This document shows, piece by piece, positions 16,736 through 25,424 of a stretch of DNA of 64,000 nt. Made by a program: the position numbers and the translations under genes. The stretch is from Acidobacteriota bacterium (GTDB lineage Bacteria; Acidobacteriota; Terriglobia; Terriglobales; Acidobacteriaceae): positions 1 to 64,000 of the forward strand of contig JABCZC010000004.1 of NCBI GenBank assembly GCA_013289875.1, read 5' to 3'. Under the pieces are notes generated by a model. It searched no databases. It saw nothing but the letters and a program-made list of their open reading frames with translations, and was not told the origin of the DNA. The first letter of the stretch is position 1, and every line of letters starts with the position of its first letter.

Positions 16736-18070
16736 ATGGCGCAATCATCTAAGCGTCCCCGCTTTGAGAGTTGGGGCCGCTACCCGATTCTTCAGGCAGA
16801 CCTTAAACTCTTGAACTGGACGGGCGACTTTCCGTTGCCCAACCCTCCAGCCACCCGCCTGCTGCCCGTTGGCGCCGGCCGGAGCTATGGTGATGTCTGC
16901 CTGCTCGAAGATGGCATGCTGCTGCAGACTCTTGGCATGGACCGCTTGCTCGCCTTCGATCCTGCAACTGGTGTCCTGCGCTGCGAGGCGGGAGTAACTC
17001 TGGCTGAAATCCTGGATTTCGCCGTCCCGCGCGGCTTTTTTCTCCCGGTAACGCCGGGAACGAAATACGTCACCGTTGGCGGAGCCATCGCCAACGACAT
17101 TCATGGCAAGAATCATCACGTCGCCGGCACCTTTGGCCATCACCTGCTACGTTTCGAACTCGTACGCTCAGACGGCACGCACTTGCTCTGCAGCCCGATT
17201 GAAAACCAGCAATGGTTCTCCGCCACTATCGGGGGAATGGGACTCACTGGGTTGATCACCTGGGCCGAAGTCCGCCTGCGGCCCATCGTTTCCCGCAGCA
17301 TTGACTACCAGGGTGACAAGTTCGTTGGCATCGACGAATTCCTGGCCCTCTCACAAAGCGCAAAGGCTGAGTACACAGTAGCGTGGATCGACTGCATCTC
17401 GACGGGCCGGAATTTCGCTCGCGGCATTTTCATGCAGGGCGAGCATGCGAAGGAACCGGGCAAACTTAAAAAGAGTGGGCAGCCGTGGCTTACCTTCCCC
17501 TTCGACCTCCCGGCCGTGGCCCTGAACCGCTTCACCATGTCCGCGTTCAACATGGCCTACTACCACAAGCAGATCCCCAAGCAGAAGACAGCAAAAGTGG
17601 ATTACGAGCCGTTCTTCTATCCGCTCGACAGCGTGCTCCACTGGAATCGGATGTACGGGAAGAACGGACTGCTCCAATTCCAGAACGTCTTGCCGCACGA
17701 GGGTGGCCGCGAGGGTATGGTGGAAATTCTGAAGGCAATCACGCGGTCTGGGCTCGCATCCTTTCTCGCGGTGATCAAGTTCTTCGGTGACGTACCTTCG
17801 GTTGGCATGATGTCCTTCCCGAAACCAGGCATCATGCTGGCGCTCGATTTCCCCATTCGACCCGAGGTCAGCTTCGATCTGCTCGACCGTCTGGCTCAGA
17901 TCACACTCGAATGTGGAGGCCGCATGTATTCGGCCAAGGACGCGCGCATGACCGCCGAGCAATATCAGACTTTTTATCCGCAGTGGCGGGAGTTTGAGCG
18001 CTACATCGACCCATCGTTCGATTCCGCCTTCTGGCAGCGTGTCACCGGCCGGAGGCCCCTCGATGAGTAA
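16736..18070 (+). CDS. dprE1: DprE1-like decaprenylphosphoryl-beta-D-ribose 2'-oxidase (FAD)
   Basis: FAD-dependent oxidase of the VAO/GULO type, 444 aa. The FAD-binding half has GAGRSYGD (about residue 48) and VGGAIANDIHGKNHH (about 110-125), where the His corresponds to mycobacterial DprE1 His132. Near the C-terminus MLALDFPI and MYSAKDAR align with the DprE1 substrate pocket; the Lys corresponds to catalytic Lys418. In this family the enzyme oxidises the 2'-hydroxyl of polyprenyl-phosphoryl-ribose to the keto intermediate. Ala replaces the Cys387 equivalent. It lies 28 bp after the UbiA fusion and overlaps the downstream SDR gene by 8 bp, so the three genes form one operon. A generic sugar-lipid oxidase is the alternative. 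Confidence 0.85.
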   Translation: MAQSSKRPRFESWGRYPILQADLKLLNWTGDFPLPNPPATRLLPVGAGRSYGDVCLLEDGMLLQTLGMDRLLAFDPATGVLRCEAGVTLAEILDFAVPRGFFLPVTPGTKYVTVGGAIANDIHGKNHHVAGTFGHHLLRFELVRSDGTHLLCSPIENQQWFSATIGGMGLTGLITWAEVRLRPIVSRSIDYQGDKFVGIDEFLALSQSAKAEYTVAWIDCISTGRNFARGIFMQGEHAKEPGKLKKSGQPWLTFPFDLPAVALNRFTMSAFNMAYYHKQIPKQKTAKVDYEPFFYPLDSVLHWNRMYGKNGLLQFQNVLPHEGGREGMVEILKAITRSGLASFLAVIKFFGDVPSVGMMSFPKPGIMLALDFPIRPEVSFDLLDRLAQITLECGGRMYSAKDARMTAEQYQTFYPQWREFERYIDPSFDSAFWQRVTGRRPLDE

Positions 18071-18818
18071 GGCAAAAATCCCTACAAACGTCCTGGCCCT
18101 CGGCGCAACGTCAGCGATAGCCGAAGCCACGCTCCGCCTCTTCGCCGTGCGCGGAGCCCGTTTCTTCCTCGTCGCACGCAACCCTGACAAGCTCAATGCG
18201 GTCGCCGGCGATTTGCTCACCCGCGGCGCAGCCGGTGTTGCCACGCACGTCATGGATCTCGACGATACCTCCGCGCATCCCGTCATGCTGGCCGCAGCCG
18301 CCGAAAATCTCGGCACCATCGAACTGGCTCTGCTCGCGCACGGAGTGCTCGGAGACCAGCAGGAGGCGGAGGCCAGCTATCCGGCCGCGGAGGCAGTCCT
18401 CGGCACCAACTTCATGGCTCCCGTCTCGTTGATCACCTGGCTCGCGAACTACTTTGAGGCCTCGCGTCAGGGAACGCTGGCTGTCATCTCTTCTGTGGCT
18501 GGCGATCGCGGCCGCAAAAGCAACTACGTCTACGGAGCCTCTAAGGGCGCGCTCAGCATCTTCCTCGACGGCGTGCGCAATCGTATCGACCGCAGCGGCG
18601 TTCACGTCCTCACCATCAAGCCCGGATTCGTTGCCACTCCCATGACCGCGCATTTGCCGCAGAATGCGCTCTTCGCCACGCCGTCCAATGTTGCCGACGG
18701 AATCCTCAAGGCGGTGGAGAAGCGAAAGGACGTCGTCTACGTCCCGGCATTCTGGGCCATCATCATGCTTATCCTTCGCACGATCCCGCGTAGCATCTTC
18801 AAGAAGCTCAACGTTTGA
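18063..18818 (+). CDS. dprE2: DprE2-like SDR (decaprenylphosphoryl-D-2-keto-erythro-pentose reductase)
   Basis: Short-chain dehydrogenase of 251 aa. The Rossmann start is LALGATSAIAEATLRL, an atypical GxTSxIA pattern shared with DprE2 rather than the classical TGxxxGIG. VISSVAGDRGR and YVYGASKGAL give the catalytic Ser, Tyr and Lys. The C-terminal tail with IIMLILRTIPRSIFKKL is amphipathic and membrane-associating, as in mycobacterial DprE2. In that pathway it reduces the 2'-keto lipid to polyprenyl-phosphoryl-arabinose with NADH. ATG 18063 overlaps the dprE1-like stop (ATGAGTAA), indicating translational coupling. Confidence 0.83.
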   Translation: MSKAKIPTNVLALGATSAIAEATLRLFAVRGARFFLVARNPDKLNAVAGDLLTRGAAGVATHVMDLDDTSAHPVMLAAAAENLGTIELALLAHGVLGDQQEAEASYPAAEAVLGTNFMAPVSLITWLANYFEASRQGTLAVISSVAGDRGRKSNYVYGASKGALSIFLDGVRNRIDRSGVHVLTIKPGFVATPMTAHLPQNALFATPSNVADGILKAVEKRKDVVYVPAFWAIIMLILRTIPRSIFKKLNV

Positions 18819-19268
18819 GGATTCGGCGCACCCGAAAAAATTCGTCTTTTGAAACCCGTTTTTTGGCATCGGCTGAATCGGCATCGGCTGGTCAGGCATC
18901 TTTACTCCATACGGAGTCTAAACGTGACCCTTTTTCGTCTATTACTTACGCACGCTTATTGCTCGTGCCCGCTACTGTAAACTTTTAATTGGGGAGATCT
19001 CACATCAAGTTAGGATGCGCCTTGTCAGTCATGTTCGCTGACTCCAGCGGCGCGTGCATCTGCCTTTAGTGCGATCTCCGCAGCCGAGTAATTTCTCACC
19101 GCATTTTTAGCGTTGATGTATCCCGAGGCCTCTGCACTTACGTCGCCGCCAACAAGGAGCGGCGACCCGGAGAAAAACGAAAGGGCACAATCCCTTCCAA
19201 AGATGTCGTACAGCGTCCTTCATTCGCTGCATTTGCTGCCGGATGCTGCCAGGAGAAGCTGAAAAGTT
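18819..19268. other. 450-bp gene-free stretch before the RND operon
   Basis: No convincing gene on either strand; a 907-aa minus-strand ORF reaching into it is a shadow of the pump gene. It holds an 11-bp direct repeat GGCATCGGCTG at 18865-18875 and 18880-18890, the palindrome listed separately at 18904-18917, and a GC-rich leader with no obvious small peptide gene. It probably contains the RND promoter. Confidence 0.5.
18904..18917. promoter_or_regulatory. palindrome ACTCC-ATAC-GGAGT upstream of the efflux operon
   Basis: Perfect 5-bp arms around a 4-bp centre, about 350 bp upstream of the pump start. The shape resembles TetR-family operators that often control RND pumps, but no regulator gene is adjacent in the window, so this is a candidate operator only. 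Confidence 0.4.
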
Positions 19269-22200
19269 ATGTGGATAGTCCGCCTCGCACTTCGACGGCC
19301 TTATACCTTTGTTGTAGTTGCGCTCCTGTTGATGATTCTCGGCCCGCTCGCCGTTCTCAATACTCCCACGGATATTTTTCCCAACATCAATATTCCCGTC
19401 GTCTCCATAATCTGGCAGTATAGCGGCCTCTCGCCCGATCAGATGGCGAACCGCATCATCTACCAGAGTGAGCGCTCCCTCACCACCACCGTGAACGATA
19501 TCGAACACATCGAGTCGAATGCGATGAATGGCATCGGTGTCATCAAGGTCTTTTTCCAGCCCGGGGTTAACATAGGCAACGCCGTCGCGCAGATTACCGC
19601 AGTTGCACAGACGCAGCTTCGCCAGTTGCCGCAGGGGACGACTCCGCCCCTTATCATTCAATACTCGGCCTCCAGCGTGCCCATCATTCAGGTAGGACTC
19701 TCCGGCCAGGGGCTGACCGAATCGCAACTCAACGACCTCGGCCTCAACTTTATCCGCACCCAGATGGTCACTGTACCGGGAGCAGGCGTTCCCTATCCCT
19801 ACGGCGGCAAGCAGCGCCAGGTACAGGTGGATATCGACCTGCCCAAGCTCCAGGCCAAGGGCCTTTCCCCTTCGGATATCGTCACCACCATCAACGGGCA
19901 GAATGTCATCCTGCCCTCCGGAACCGCCAAGATCGGTTCTTTCGAATATCTGGTCGAAACCAACAGCGCCCCCGAAAAGGTTGCAGAGCTGAACGACCTG
20001 CCCATCCGCTCGGTCAACGGCGCGATGGTCTATGTGCGCGACGTGGCGTATGTGCGCGACGGCTTCCCGCCGCAGACCAACATTGTTCGCGTCGACGGCC
20101 AGCGCGCCTCCTTGCTCTCGGTCATCAAAACTGGCGACGCCTCGACCCTCACCATCGTCGCAGGCGTACGCGCCAAGCTTGAAGCCCTCAAAAACCAGCT
20201 TCCCCCGACCCTCAGAATGCAGCCGCTCGGAGATCAGTCCATCTTCGTCCGCGCGTCGATCAGCGGGGTCGTGCGCGAGGGCATCATCGCCGCCTGCCTC
20301 ACTGCCATCATGATCCTTGTGTTTCTGGGCAGCTGGCGCAGCACCCTCATCGTTGCCGTCTCCATCCCGCTCTCGATCCTCACGTCCCTGCTCGTTCTCA
20401 GCGCCCTCGGCGAGACCATCAACATCATGACTCTGGGTGGCCTTGCGCTCGCCGTCGGCATTCTTGTCGACGATGCCACTGTCGAAATCGAGAACATCAA
20501 CCGCAATCTCGAAATGGGCAAGGCCATCGAGCAGGCCATCCTCGACGGGGCGGCGCAGATCGCCGTTCCCGCTCTGGTGGCGACGATCTCGATTTGTATC
20601 GTCTTCGTCCCCATGTTCTTCCTCAGCGGTGTGGCCCGATATCTCTTCGTACCGCTCGCCGAAGCCGTCTCCTTTGCTATGCTCGCCTCTTACCTCCTGT
20701 CGCGTACCGTCGTCCCGACGATGGCGAAATATCTCCTGCAGGAGCACGACGACGAAGCTGAAGATAGAAAGAGAGCCAGCCGCAATCCTCTGGTCCGCTT
20801 CCAGATGGGATTCGAGCATTATTTTGAAAAATTCCGCGGCGGCTATCGCCGCATTCTCGAGCTTTGTCTCGCGCACTCCGCCGTATTTCTGATCTCCTTC
20901 ATTGCCTTCGCCGTCGTCTCCGCCGCTTTCCTCTATCCGTACCTCGGTCAGGACTTCTTCCCCTCGGTGGACAGCGGCCAGTTCAAGATCCACCTCCGCG
21001 CCCACACCGGCACGCGTATTGAAAATGTCGCCGATCTCTGCGATCAGGTTGACAACACCATTCGCGAAACCATTCCCAAAAATGAAGTCGAAACCATCAT
21101 CGACAACATCGGACTCCCCTACAGCGGTCTGAATACTTCGTACTCCAACTCCGGAGCCATCAGCTCCGCCGACGCCGACATCTCCGTGCAGCTCTCTGAA
21201 AAGCACCACCCCACCGACGAATATGTCCAGAAGCTGCGTCGCATTCTCAACGAGCGCTTCCCGGGTGTGACCTTTTACACGCTGCCCGTGGACATGGTCA
21301 CGCAGATCCTCAACTTCGGCCTGCCCGCTCCCATCGATGTCCAGATCGTCGGCAGAGATATGTACGGCAACCGTGCCGTCGCCGAACAGCTGCTGAACCA
21401 GATCAAGCATGTTCCCGGCATCGCCGATCTGCGCATCCAGCAGCCCTTCGACAATCCGGAACTGATGGTGAATGTGGACCGCACCAAAGCCAGCCAGCTC
21501 GGGTTGCGGCAAACCGACGTTGCCGGCAGCCTGCTTACTGCCATGAGCGGCAGCTTCCAGACCGCTCCCAACTTCTGGCTTGATCCGGCGACCGGCGTCA
21601 GTTACAGCATTGCCGTCCAGTCGCCTCAGTACACCCTCGACAGTCTGCAAAGCCTCAACAACATTCCGCTCACCCCGGCCACCAGCGGCGGCCCGGCACT
21701 TTCGCCTGCCCCTTCGCCGAACGGCGTCGTAGCGACACCGGCCAGCGTGCCCATGGGCGGCCAGCCGGTGCAGATTCTCGGCAACACGGCGTCCATTACG
21801 CCGCTGACTGAACCCGGCACCGTAACCCACTACAACATCGCGCCGGTCATCGACATCTACGGCAACGTAGTCAATACCGACCTAGCCAGCGTGGCAACGC
21901 AAATCGACAAGATTCTCGCCGGGGCCAAACTCCCGCGCGGTTCGCAGATCGTTGTCCGCGGCCAGGTGCTCACCATGCGCAAGTCGTTCATCGGCCTGCT
22001 GGGCGGCCTTGTCTTCTCGATCCTGCTCGTCTACCTGCTAATTGTGGTCAACTTCCAGTCCTGGCTTGATCCGTTCATCATCATCTCGGCGCTACCCGCG
22101 GCGATCTCGGGTATCATCTGGTTTCTCTTCATCACTCACACACGCATTAGCGTTCCCGCCCTCACTGGCGCCATCATGTGCATGGGAGTCGCCACTTCCA

Positions 22201-22544
22201 ACTCCATCCTGATCATCAGCTTTGCCCGCGAGCAGCTTGAAGAGACCGTAGGCGATGCGCACGAGGCGGCTCTCACCGCAGGTTTCGTGCGCTTTCGTCC
22301 CGTTCTCATGACTGCTCTCGCCATGATCATCGGGATGTTTCCGATGGCGCTTGGTCTCGGAGACGGCGGGGAGCAGAACGCACCTCTCGGACGCGCCGTG
22401 ATCGGAGGCCTGCTCTTCGCCACCGTCTCCACACTGTTTTTCGTGCCGACCTTTTTCAGTGTCCTGCATGGCAGGATCGAGAAACGTCGCCGTAAGCGCG
22501 AGGACCGTCTAGACAAAAATCAGCCAGAATCGGCGGGGAACTAA
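19269..22544 (+). CDS. RND-family efflux pump inner-membrane permease (HAE1/AcrB type)
   Basis: At 1091 aa it has the full AcrB layout: one N-terminal helix, a large periplasmic loop, six helices, a second large loop and six more helices. The proton-relay Asp pair is in LAVGILVDDATVEIENINR (about residue 401). It exports hydrophobic compounds by proton antiport in a tripartite complex. The start ATG 19269 opens directly into the first helix (MWIVRLALRRPY). An unusual Pro/Ala/Gly-rich stretch of about 40 residues (near residues 800-845) interrupts the second periplasmic domain. The adaptor gene follows after 3 bp and the outer-membrane factor after that. Confidence 0.93.
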   Translation: MWIVRLALRRPYTFVVVALLLMILGPLAVLNTPTDIFPNINIPVVSIIWQYSGLSPDQMANRIIYQSERSLTTTVNDIEHIESNAMNGIGVIKVFFQPGVNIGNAVAQITAVAQTQLRQLPQGTTPPLIIQYSASSVPIIQVGLSGQGLTESQLNDLGLNFIRTQMVTVPGAGVPYPYGGKQRQVQVDIDLPKLQAKGLSPSDIVTTINGQNVILPSGTAKIGSFEYLVETNSAPEKVAELNDLPIRSVNGAMVYVRDVAYVRDGFPPQTNIVRVDGQRASLLSVIKTGDASTLTIVAGVRAKLEALKNQLPPTLRMQPLGDQSIFVRASISGVVREGIIAACLTAIMILVFLGSWRSTLIVAVSIPLSILTSLLVLSALGETINIMTLGGLALAVGILVDDATVEIENINRNLEMGKAIEQAILDGAAQIAVPALVATISICIVFVPMFFLSGVARYLFVPLAEAVSFAMLASYLLSRTVVPTMAKYLLQEHDDEAEDRKRASRNPLVRFQMGFEHYFEKFRGGYRRILELCLAHSAVFLISFIAFAVVSAAFLYPYLGQDFFPSVDSGQFKIHLRAHTGTRIENVADLCDQVDNTIRETIPKNEVETIIDNIGLPYSGLNTSYSNSGAISSADADISVQLSEKHHPTDEYVQKLRRILNERFPGVTFYTLPVDMVTQILNFGLPAPIDVQIVGRDMYGNRAVAEQLLNQIKHVPGIADLRIQQPFDNPELMVNVDRTKASQLGLRQTDVAGSLLTAMSGSFQTAPNFWLDPATGVSYSIAVQSPQYTLDSLQSLNNIPLTPATSGGPALSPAPSPNGVVATPASVPMGGQPVQILGNTASITPLTEPGTVTHYNIAPVIDIYGNVVNTDLASVATQIDKILAGAKLPRGSQIVVRGQVLTMRKSFIGLLGGLVFSILLVYLLIVVNFQSWLDPFIIISALPAAISGIIWFLFITHTRISVPALTGAIMCMGVATSNSILIISFAREQLEETVGDAHEAALTAGFVRFRPVLMTALAMIIGMFPMALGLGDGGEQNAPLGRAVIGGLLFATVSTLFFVPTFFSVLHGRIEKRRRKREDRLDKNQPESAGN

Positions 22545-22547
22545 ACC

Positions 22548-23780
22548 ATGAGCGAACACAACTCTGCACCAACTTCCGGAGCTACCAAGCCCCCCATTTC
22601 CGGCGGCAAGGCCATCATCCTGCTGCTCGTTCTCCTCGTGGTCGCCGTGATTCTTGCGGTGACGGGAATCATCCCCCGCCTCCGGGCGCGGACCACGCTC
22701 CAGCAGCAGACCGACTCCCTGGCCGCGCCCGACGTACTGGTTCAGAAGCCTACCCTGGGACAGCCGACCACGGAACTGATTCTGCCCGGCACCACACAGG
22801 CCTATACCGATTCGCCCATCTACGCCCGGACCAACGGCTATCTCAAGAAGTGGTACTTCGACATCGGGGCGCGCGTGAAGCAGGGACAACTGCTTGCCGT
22901 CATCGAAAGCCCCGAAATTGACCAGGAACTCGCCCAGGCCAAACAGGACCTGGCCACAGCCGAGGCCAACGCCGGCTACGCCAAGATCCAGGCGGCTCGC
23001 TATCAGGAACTCCTCAAGGGCAACGCCGTCGCCCAGCAGGACACCGACAACTTCACTACCCAGGCCGCTTCCACCACCACCCAGGTCAAGTCCGCGCAGG
23101 CCAACGTCGCCCGCCTGGAGCAACTGGTCGGCTTCGAAAACGTCTACGCGCCGTTTGACGGCATCATCACCGCCCGCAACGTCGATGTCGGAACCCTCAT
23201 CAACTCCGGAGCCTCAACCGCGAACAGCGCCGAGCTCTTCCACATGGTGGCGGAAAACGTTCTGCGTATTTATGTAAACGTGCCCCAAGCGTACTCCTAC
23301 TCTACGGTTCCGGGAGTTATGGCCCAGCTCACCCTCACCGAGAAGCAGGGCAGCACCTACGAGGGCAAGATCGTCCGCACCGCCAAGGCCATCGACCCCA
23401 CCTCACGCACCCTTCTTGTCGAAGTAGACGTGGACAACCGTAAAGGCGAGCTGTATCCCGGAGCCTACATGCAGGTCCACTTCAAGCTGACGAATGCGCA
23501 TCCAGCGATGATCATCCCCGTTTCGACGCTCATGTTCCGCTCCGAGGGTCTGCGCGTTGGCGTCGTGAAGAACAACATCGCGAAACTGGTGCCCATCACC
23601 ATCGGGCGCGACGACGGCAGGTCGGTCGAAGTCTCTTCCGGGCTCCAGGACTCCGATGAAGTCATCCAGAACCCGCCCGACTCCCTGATCGATGGCGAGC
23701 AGGTACACATCATCCAGCCGCAGAACACCGGCCAGCCCAGCCCGGCCGTCGCCCAGCCATCGCAGGGGGGAGCAAAGTGA
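22548..23780 (+). CDS. RND efflux periplasmic adaptor (membrane fusion protein)
   Basis: HlyD/AcrA-family adaptor of 410 aa. An N-terminal membrane anchor (residues about 18-40, IILLLVLLVVAVILAV) follows a short cytoplasmic Ser/Pro-rich tail. Then come the lipoyl half-motifs (KWYFDIGARVKQGQLLAVIESPEIDQ, interrupted here for length at residues about 100-125), an Ala/Gln-rich coiled-coil hairpin (about 125-190), the second lipoyl half (VYAPFDGIITARNVDVG) and beta-barrel domains. The C-terminal 30 residues are Pro/Gln rich. It bridges the permease and outer-membrane channel. Its stop codon overlaps the start of the next gene (GTGA). Confidence 0.92.
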   Translation: MSEHNSAPTSGATKPPISGGKAIILLLVLLVVAVILAVTGIIPRLRARTTLQQQTDSLAAPDVLVQKPTLGQPTTELILPGTTQAYTDSPIYARTNGYLKKWYFDIGARVKQGQLLAVIESPEIDQELAQAKQDLATAEANAGYAKIQAARYQELLKGNAVAQQDTDNFTTQAASTTTQVKSAQANVARLEQLVGFENVYAPFDGIITARNVDVGTLINSGASTANSAELFHMVAENVLRIYVNVPQAYSYSTVPGVMAQLTLTEKQGSTYEGKIVRTAKAIDPTSRTLLVEVDVDNRKGELYPGAYMQVHFKLTNAHPAMIIPVSTLMFRSEGLRVGVVKNNIAKLVPITIGRDDGRSVEVSSGLQDSDEVIQNPPDSLIDGEQVHIIQPQNTGQPSPAVAQPSQGGAK

Positions 23781-25240
23781 GCATGCGTTTCCTCCCAGGC
23801 CGCTGCCGCCCGCTGCTCGCAGCCGCACTTTCTCTCACCCTTGCCGGCTGCACTGTCGGACCCAATTACCAGCGCCCCAGCCCCCCGCCTGCACCCGCTG
23901 CCTATAAGGAACTGCCGCCGCCGCCCAATCCGCCCAACGGAACTTGGAAGCAGGCGCAACCCAGCGACGCCACCCTGAAGGGCAAGTGGTGGGAGATCTA
24001 CAATGATTCCCGGCTGAACGATCTTGAAGAAAAGGTGGCCGTCTCAAACCAGACTCTCAAGGCGGCTGTCGAACAATATCTCCAGGCGCGCGAGCAGGTC
24101 CGCGTCGCACGATCCAGCTACTATCCAACTCTCTCCGCCGGTCCCTCAATCTCGCGCCAGCGCACCTCCGATAACCAGCCGAGCGCGACCAAAGGTCTGA
24201 CATACAATACCTTCTCGATAGCCGGTCAGGTTCTCTGGGAGCCCGATCTCTGGGGACAGATCCGCCGCACCGTCGAGCAGGCGCGCGCCAATGCTCAGGC
24301 CAGCGCCGCCGATCTCGCCAACGTCGAGTTGAGCCTCCGCTCCGAACTCGCCTTGGACTACTTCGAGCTCCGCGGCCTTGACACCCAGAAGCAGCTCCTC
24401 GACACGACTGTCGCCGCTGACGCCGACTACCTCCAGCTGACGCAGGTCCGCTTTAAGGGCGGAGTCGCCACCGACGTCGACGTCGCTCAGGCCGAAACCC
24501 AGTACGAAAGCGTAAAGGCACAGGACATCGACGTCGGCGTCGCCCGCGCTCAATTCGAGCACGCCATCGCAACCCTCATCGGCGTGTCTGCATCGTCGTT
24601 CTCTCTTCCGCAGATGCCTCTGACGCTCGCACTGCCTGCCATCCCAGCCGGCGTTCCGTCGCAATTGCTGGAACGCCGTCCGGACATCGCCGGCGCCGAA
24701 CGCCGCACCGACGCTGCCAACGCCCAGATCGGCATCGCCATCTCTGCCTACTACCCCAACGTCACCCTCAACGGTAATGGCGGTTTTGCAAGTCAGAACG
24801 CCGGCACATGGATTCAGGGCCCCAGCGCCTTGTGGTCGCTTGGCGGCTCCGCCGTCGAGCTGCTCTTCGACGCCGGCCGCCGCCACGCCATCACCGATCA
24901 GGCGCGCGAGGCCTATGAGGGACAGACCGCGAACTACCGTGAGAGCGTCCTCAACGCCTTTCAGGAAGTCGAGGACAACCTCGCGGCACTGCGCATCCTC
25001 AACGACGAAGCTGCCACCCAGACCGCCGCCGTCGACGCCTCTATCCGCTCACTCAACCTCAGCACCAACCGCTACAAGGGCGGAGTCACCACCTACCTCG
25101 AAGTCCTGATCGCGCAGACCACACAGCTCTCCAACCAGCGCACCCAGGCCGACATCACCACGCGCCAGTTCGCAGCCAGCGTGCAGCTGATCAAGGCTCT
25201 CGGCGGAGGATGGGACACGTCCCAGCTGCCGACGATGTAG
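23777..25240 (+). CDS. outer-membrane efflux lipoprotein (TolC/NodT family)
   Basis: A 487-aa outer-membrane factor. The N-terminus is a lipoprotein signal ending in SLTLAGC, so the mature protein starts at the lipidated Cys followed by TVGPNYQRP, the usual OprM/NodT beginning. Two long alpha-helical repeats follow, with duplicated OEP motifs (EPDLWGQIRRTVEQARANA and the C-terminal QEVEDNLAALRIL). GTG 23777 overlaps the adaptor stop by 4 bp; ATG 23783 is an alternative two codons later. It completes the tripartite pump; gene order permease-adaptor-channel is less common than adaptor first. Confidence 0.92.
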   Translation: MSMRFLPGRCRPLLAAALSLTLAGCTVGPNYQRPSPPPAPAAYKELPPPPNPPNGTWKQAQPSDATLKGKWWEIYNDSRLNDLEEKVAVSNQTLKAAVEQYLQAREQVRVARSSYYPTLSAGPSISRQRTSDNQPSATKGLTYNTFSIAGQVLWEPDLWGQIRRTVEQARANAQASAADLANVELSLRSELALDYFELRGLDTQKQLLDTTVAADADYLQLTQVRFKGGVATDVDVAQAETQYESVKAQDIDVGVARAQFEHAIATLIGVSASSFSLPQMPLTLALPAIPAGVPSQLLERRPDIAGAERRTDAANAQIGIAISAYYPNVTLNGNGGFASQNAGTWIQGPSALWSLGGSAVELLFDAGRRHAITDQAREAYEGQTANYRESVLNAFQEVEDNLAALRILNDEAATQTAAVDASIRSLNLSTNRYKGGVTTYLEVLIAQTTQLSNQRTQADITTRQFAASVQLIKALGGGWDTSQLPTM

Positions 25241-25280
25241 TGCAACGGTGCGGGGTTGGAGTAATGACTAACTCCTTTTT

Positions 25281-25324
25281 GTCATCCTGAGCGAAGCGCG
25301 TGGCGCGTAGTCGAAGGATCTGCT
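25281..25324. repeat. dispersed-repeat-like sequence (GTCATCCTGAGCGAAGCG type)
   Basis: The intergenic sequence from GTCATCCTGAGCGAAGCG to TCGAAGGATCTGC matches a short element I recall as widespread between genes of acidobacteria and other soil bacteria. Only one copy is visible here, so its repeat status rests on prior knowledge and not on this window. Confidence 0.4.
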
Positions 25325-25424
25325 TTTCAGCCCCTCCGCAGGTGCCTGATCCTTTGCAGCGTCTTTGCGGGAACGATGGGATGCGGCTAATCTTACGCAG
25401 ACATCCCCTCAAGGGTTCCGCTTC

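Noticed and set aside
19107-21830. 907-aa open frame on the minus strand opposite the RND pump
   Set aside because: It is the shadow of a high-GC coding region: translation is Asp/Gly/Arg/His rich without domain signatures, while the plus strand encodes a complete AcrB-type pump.
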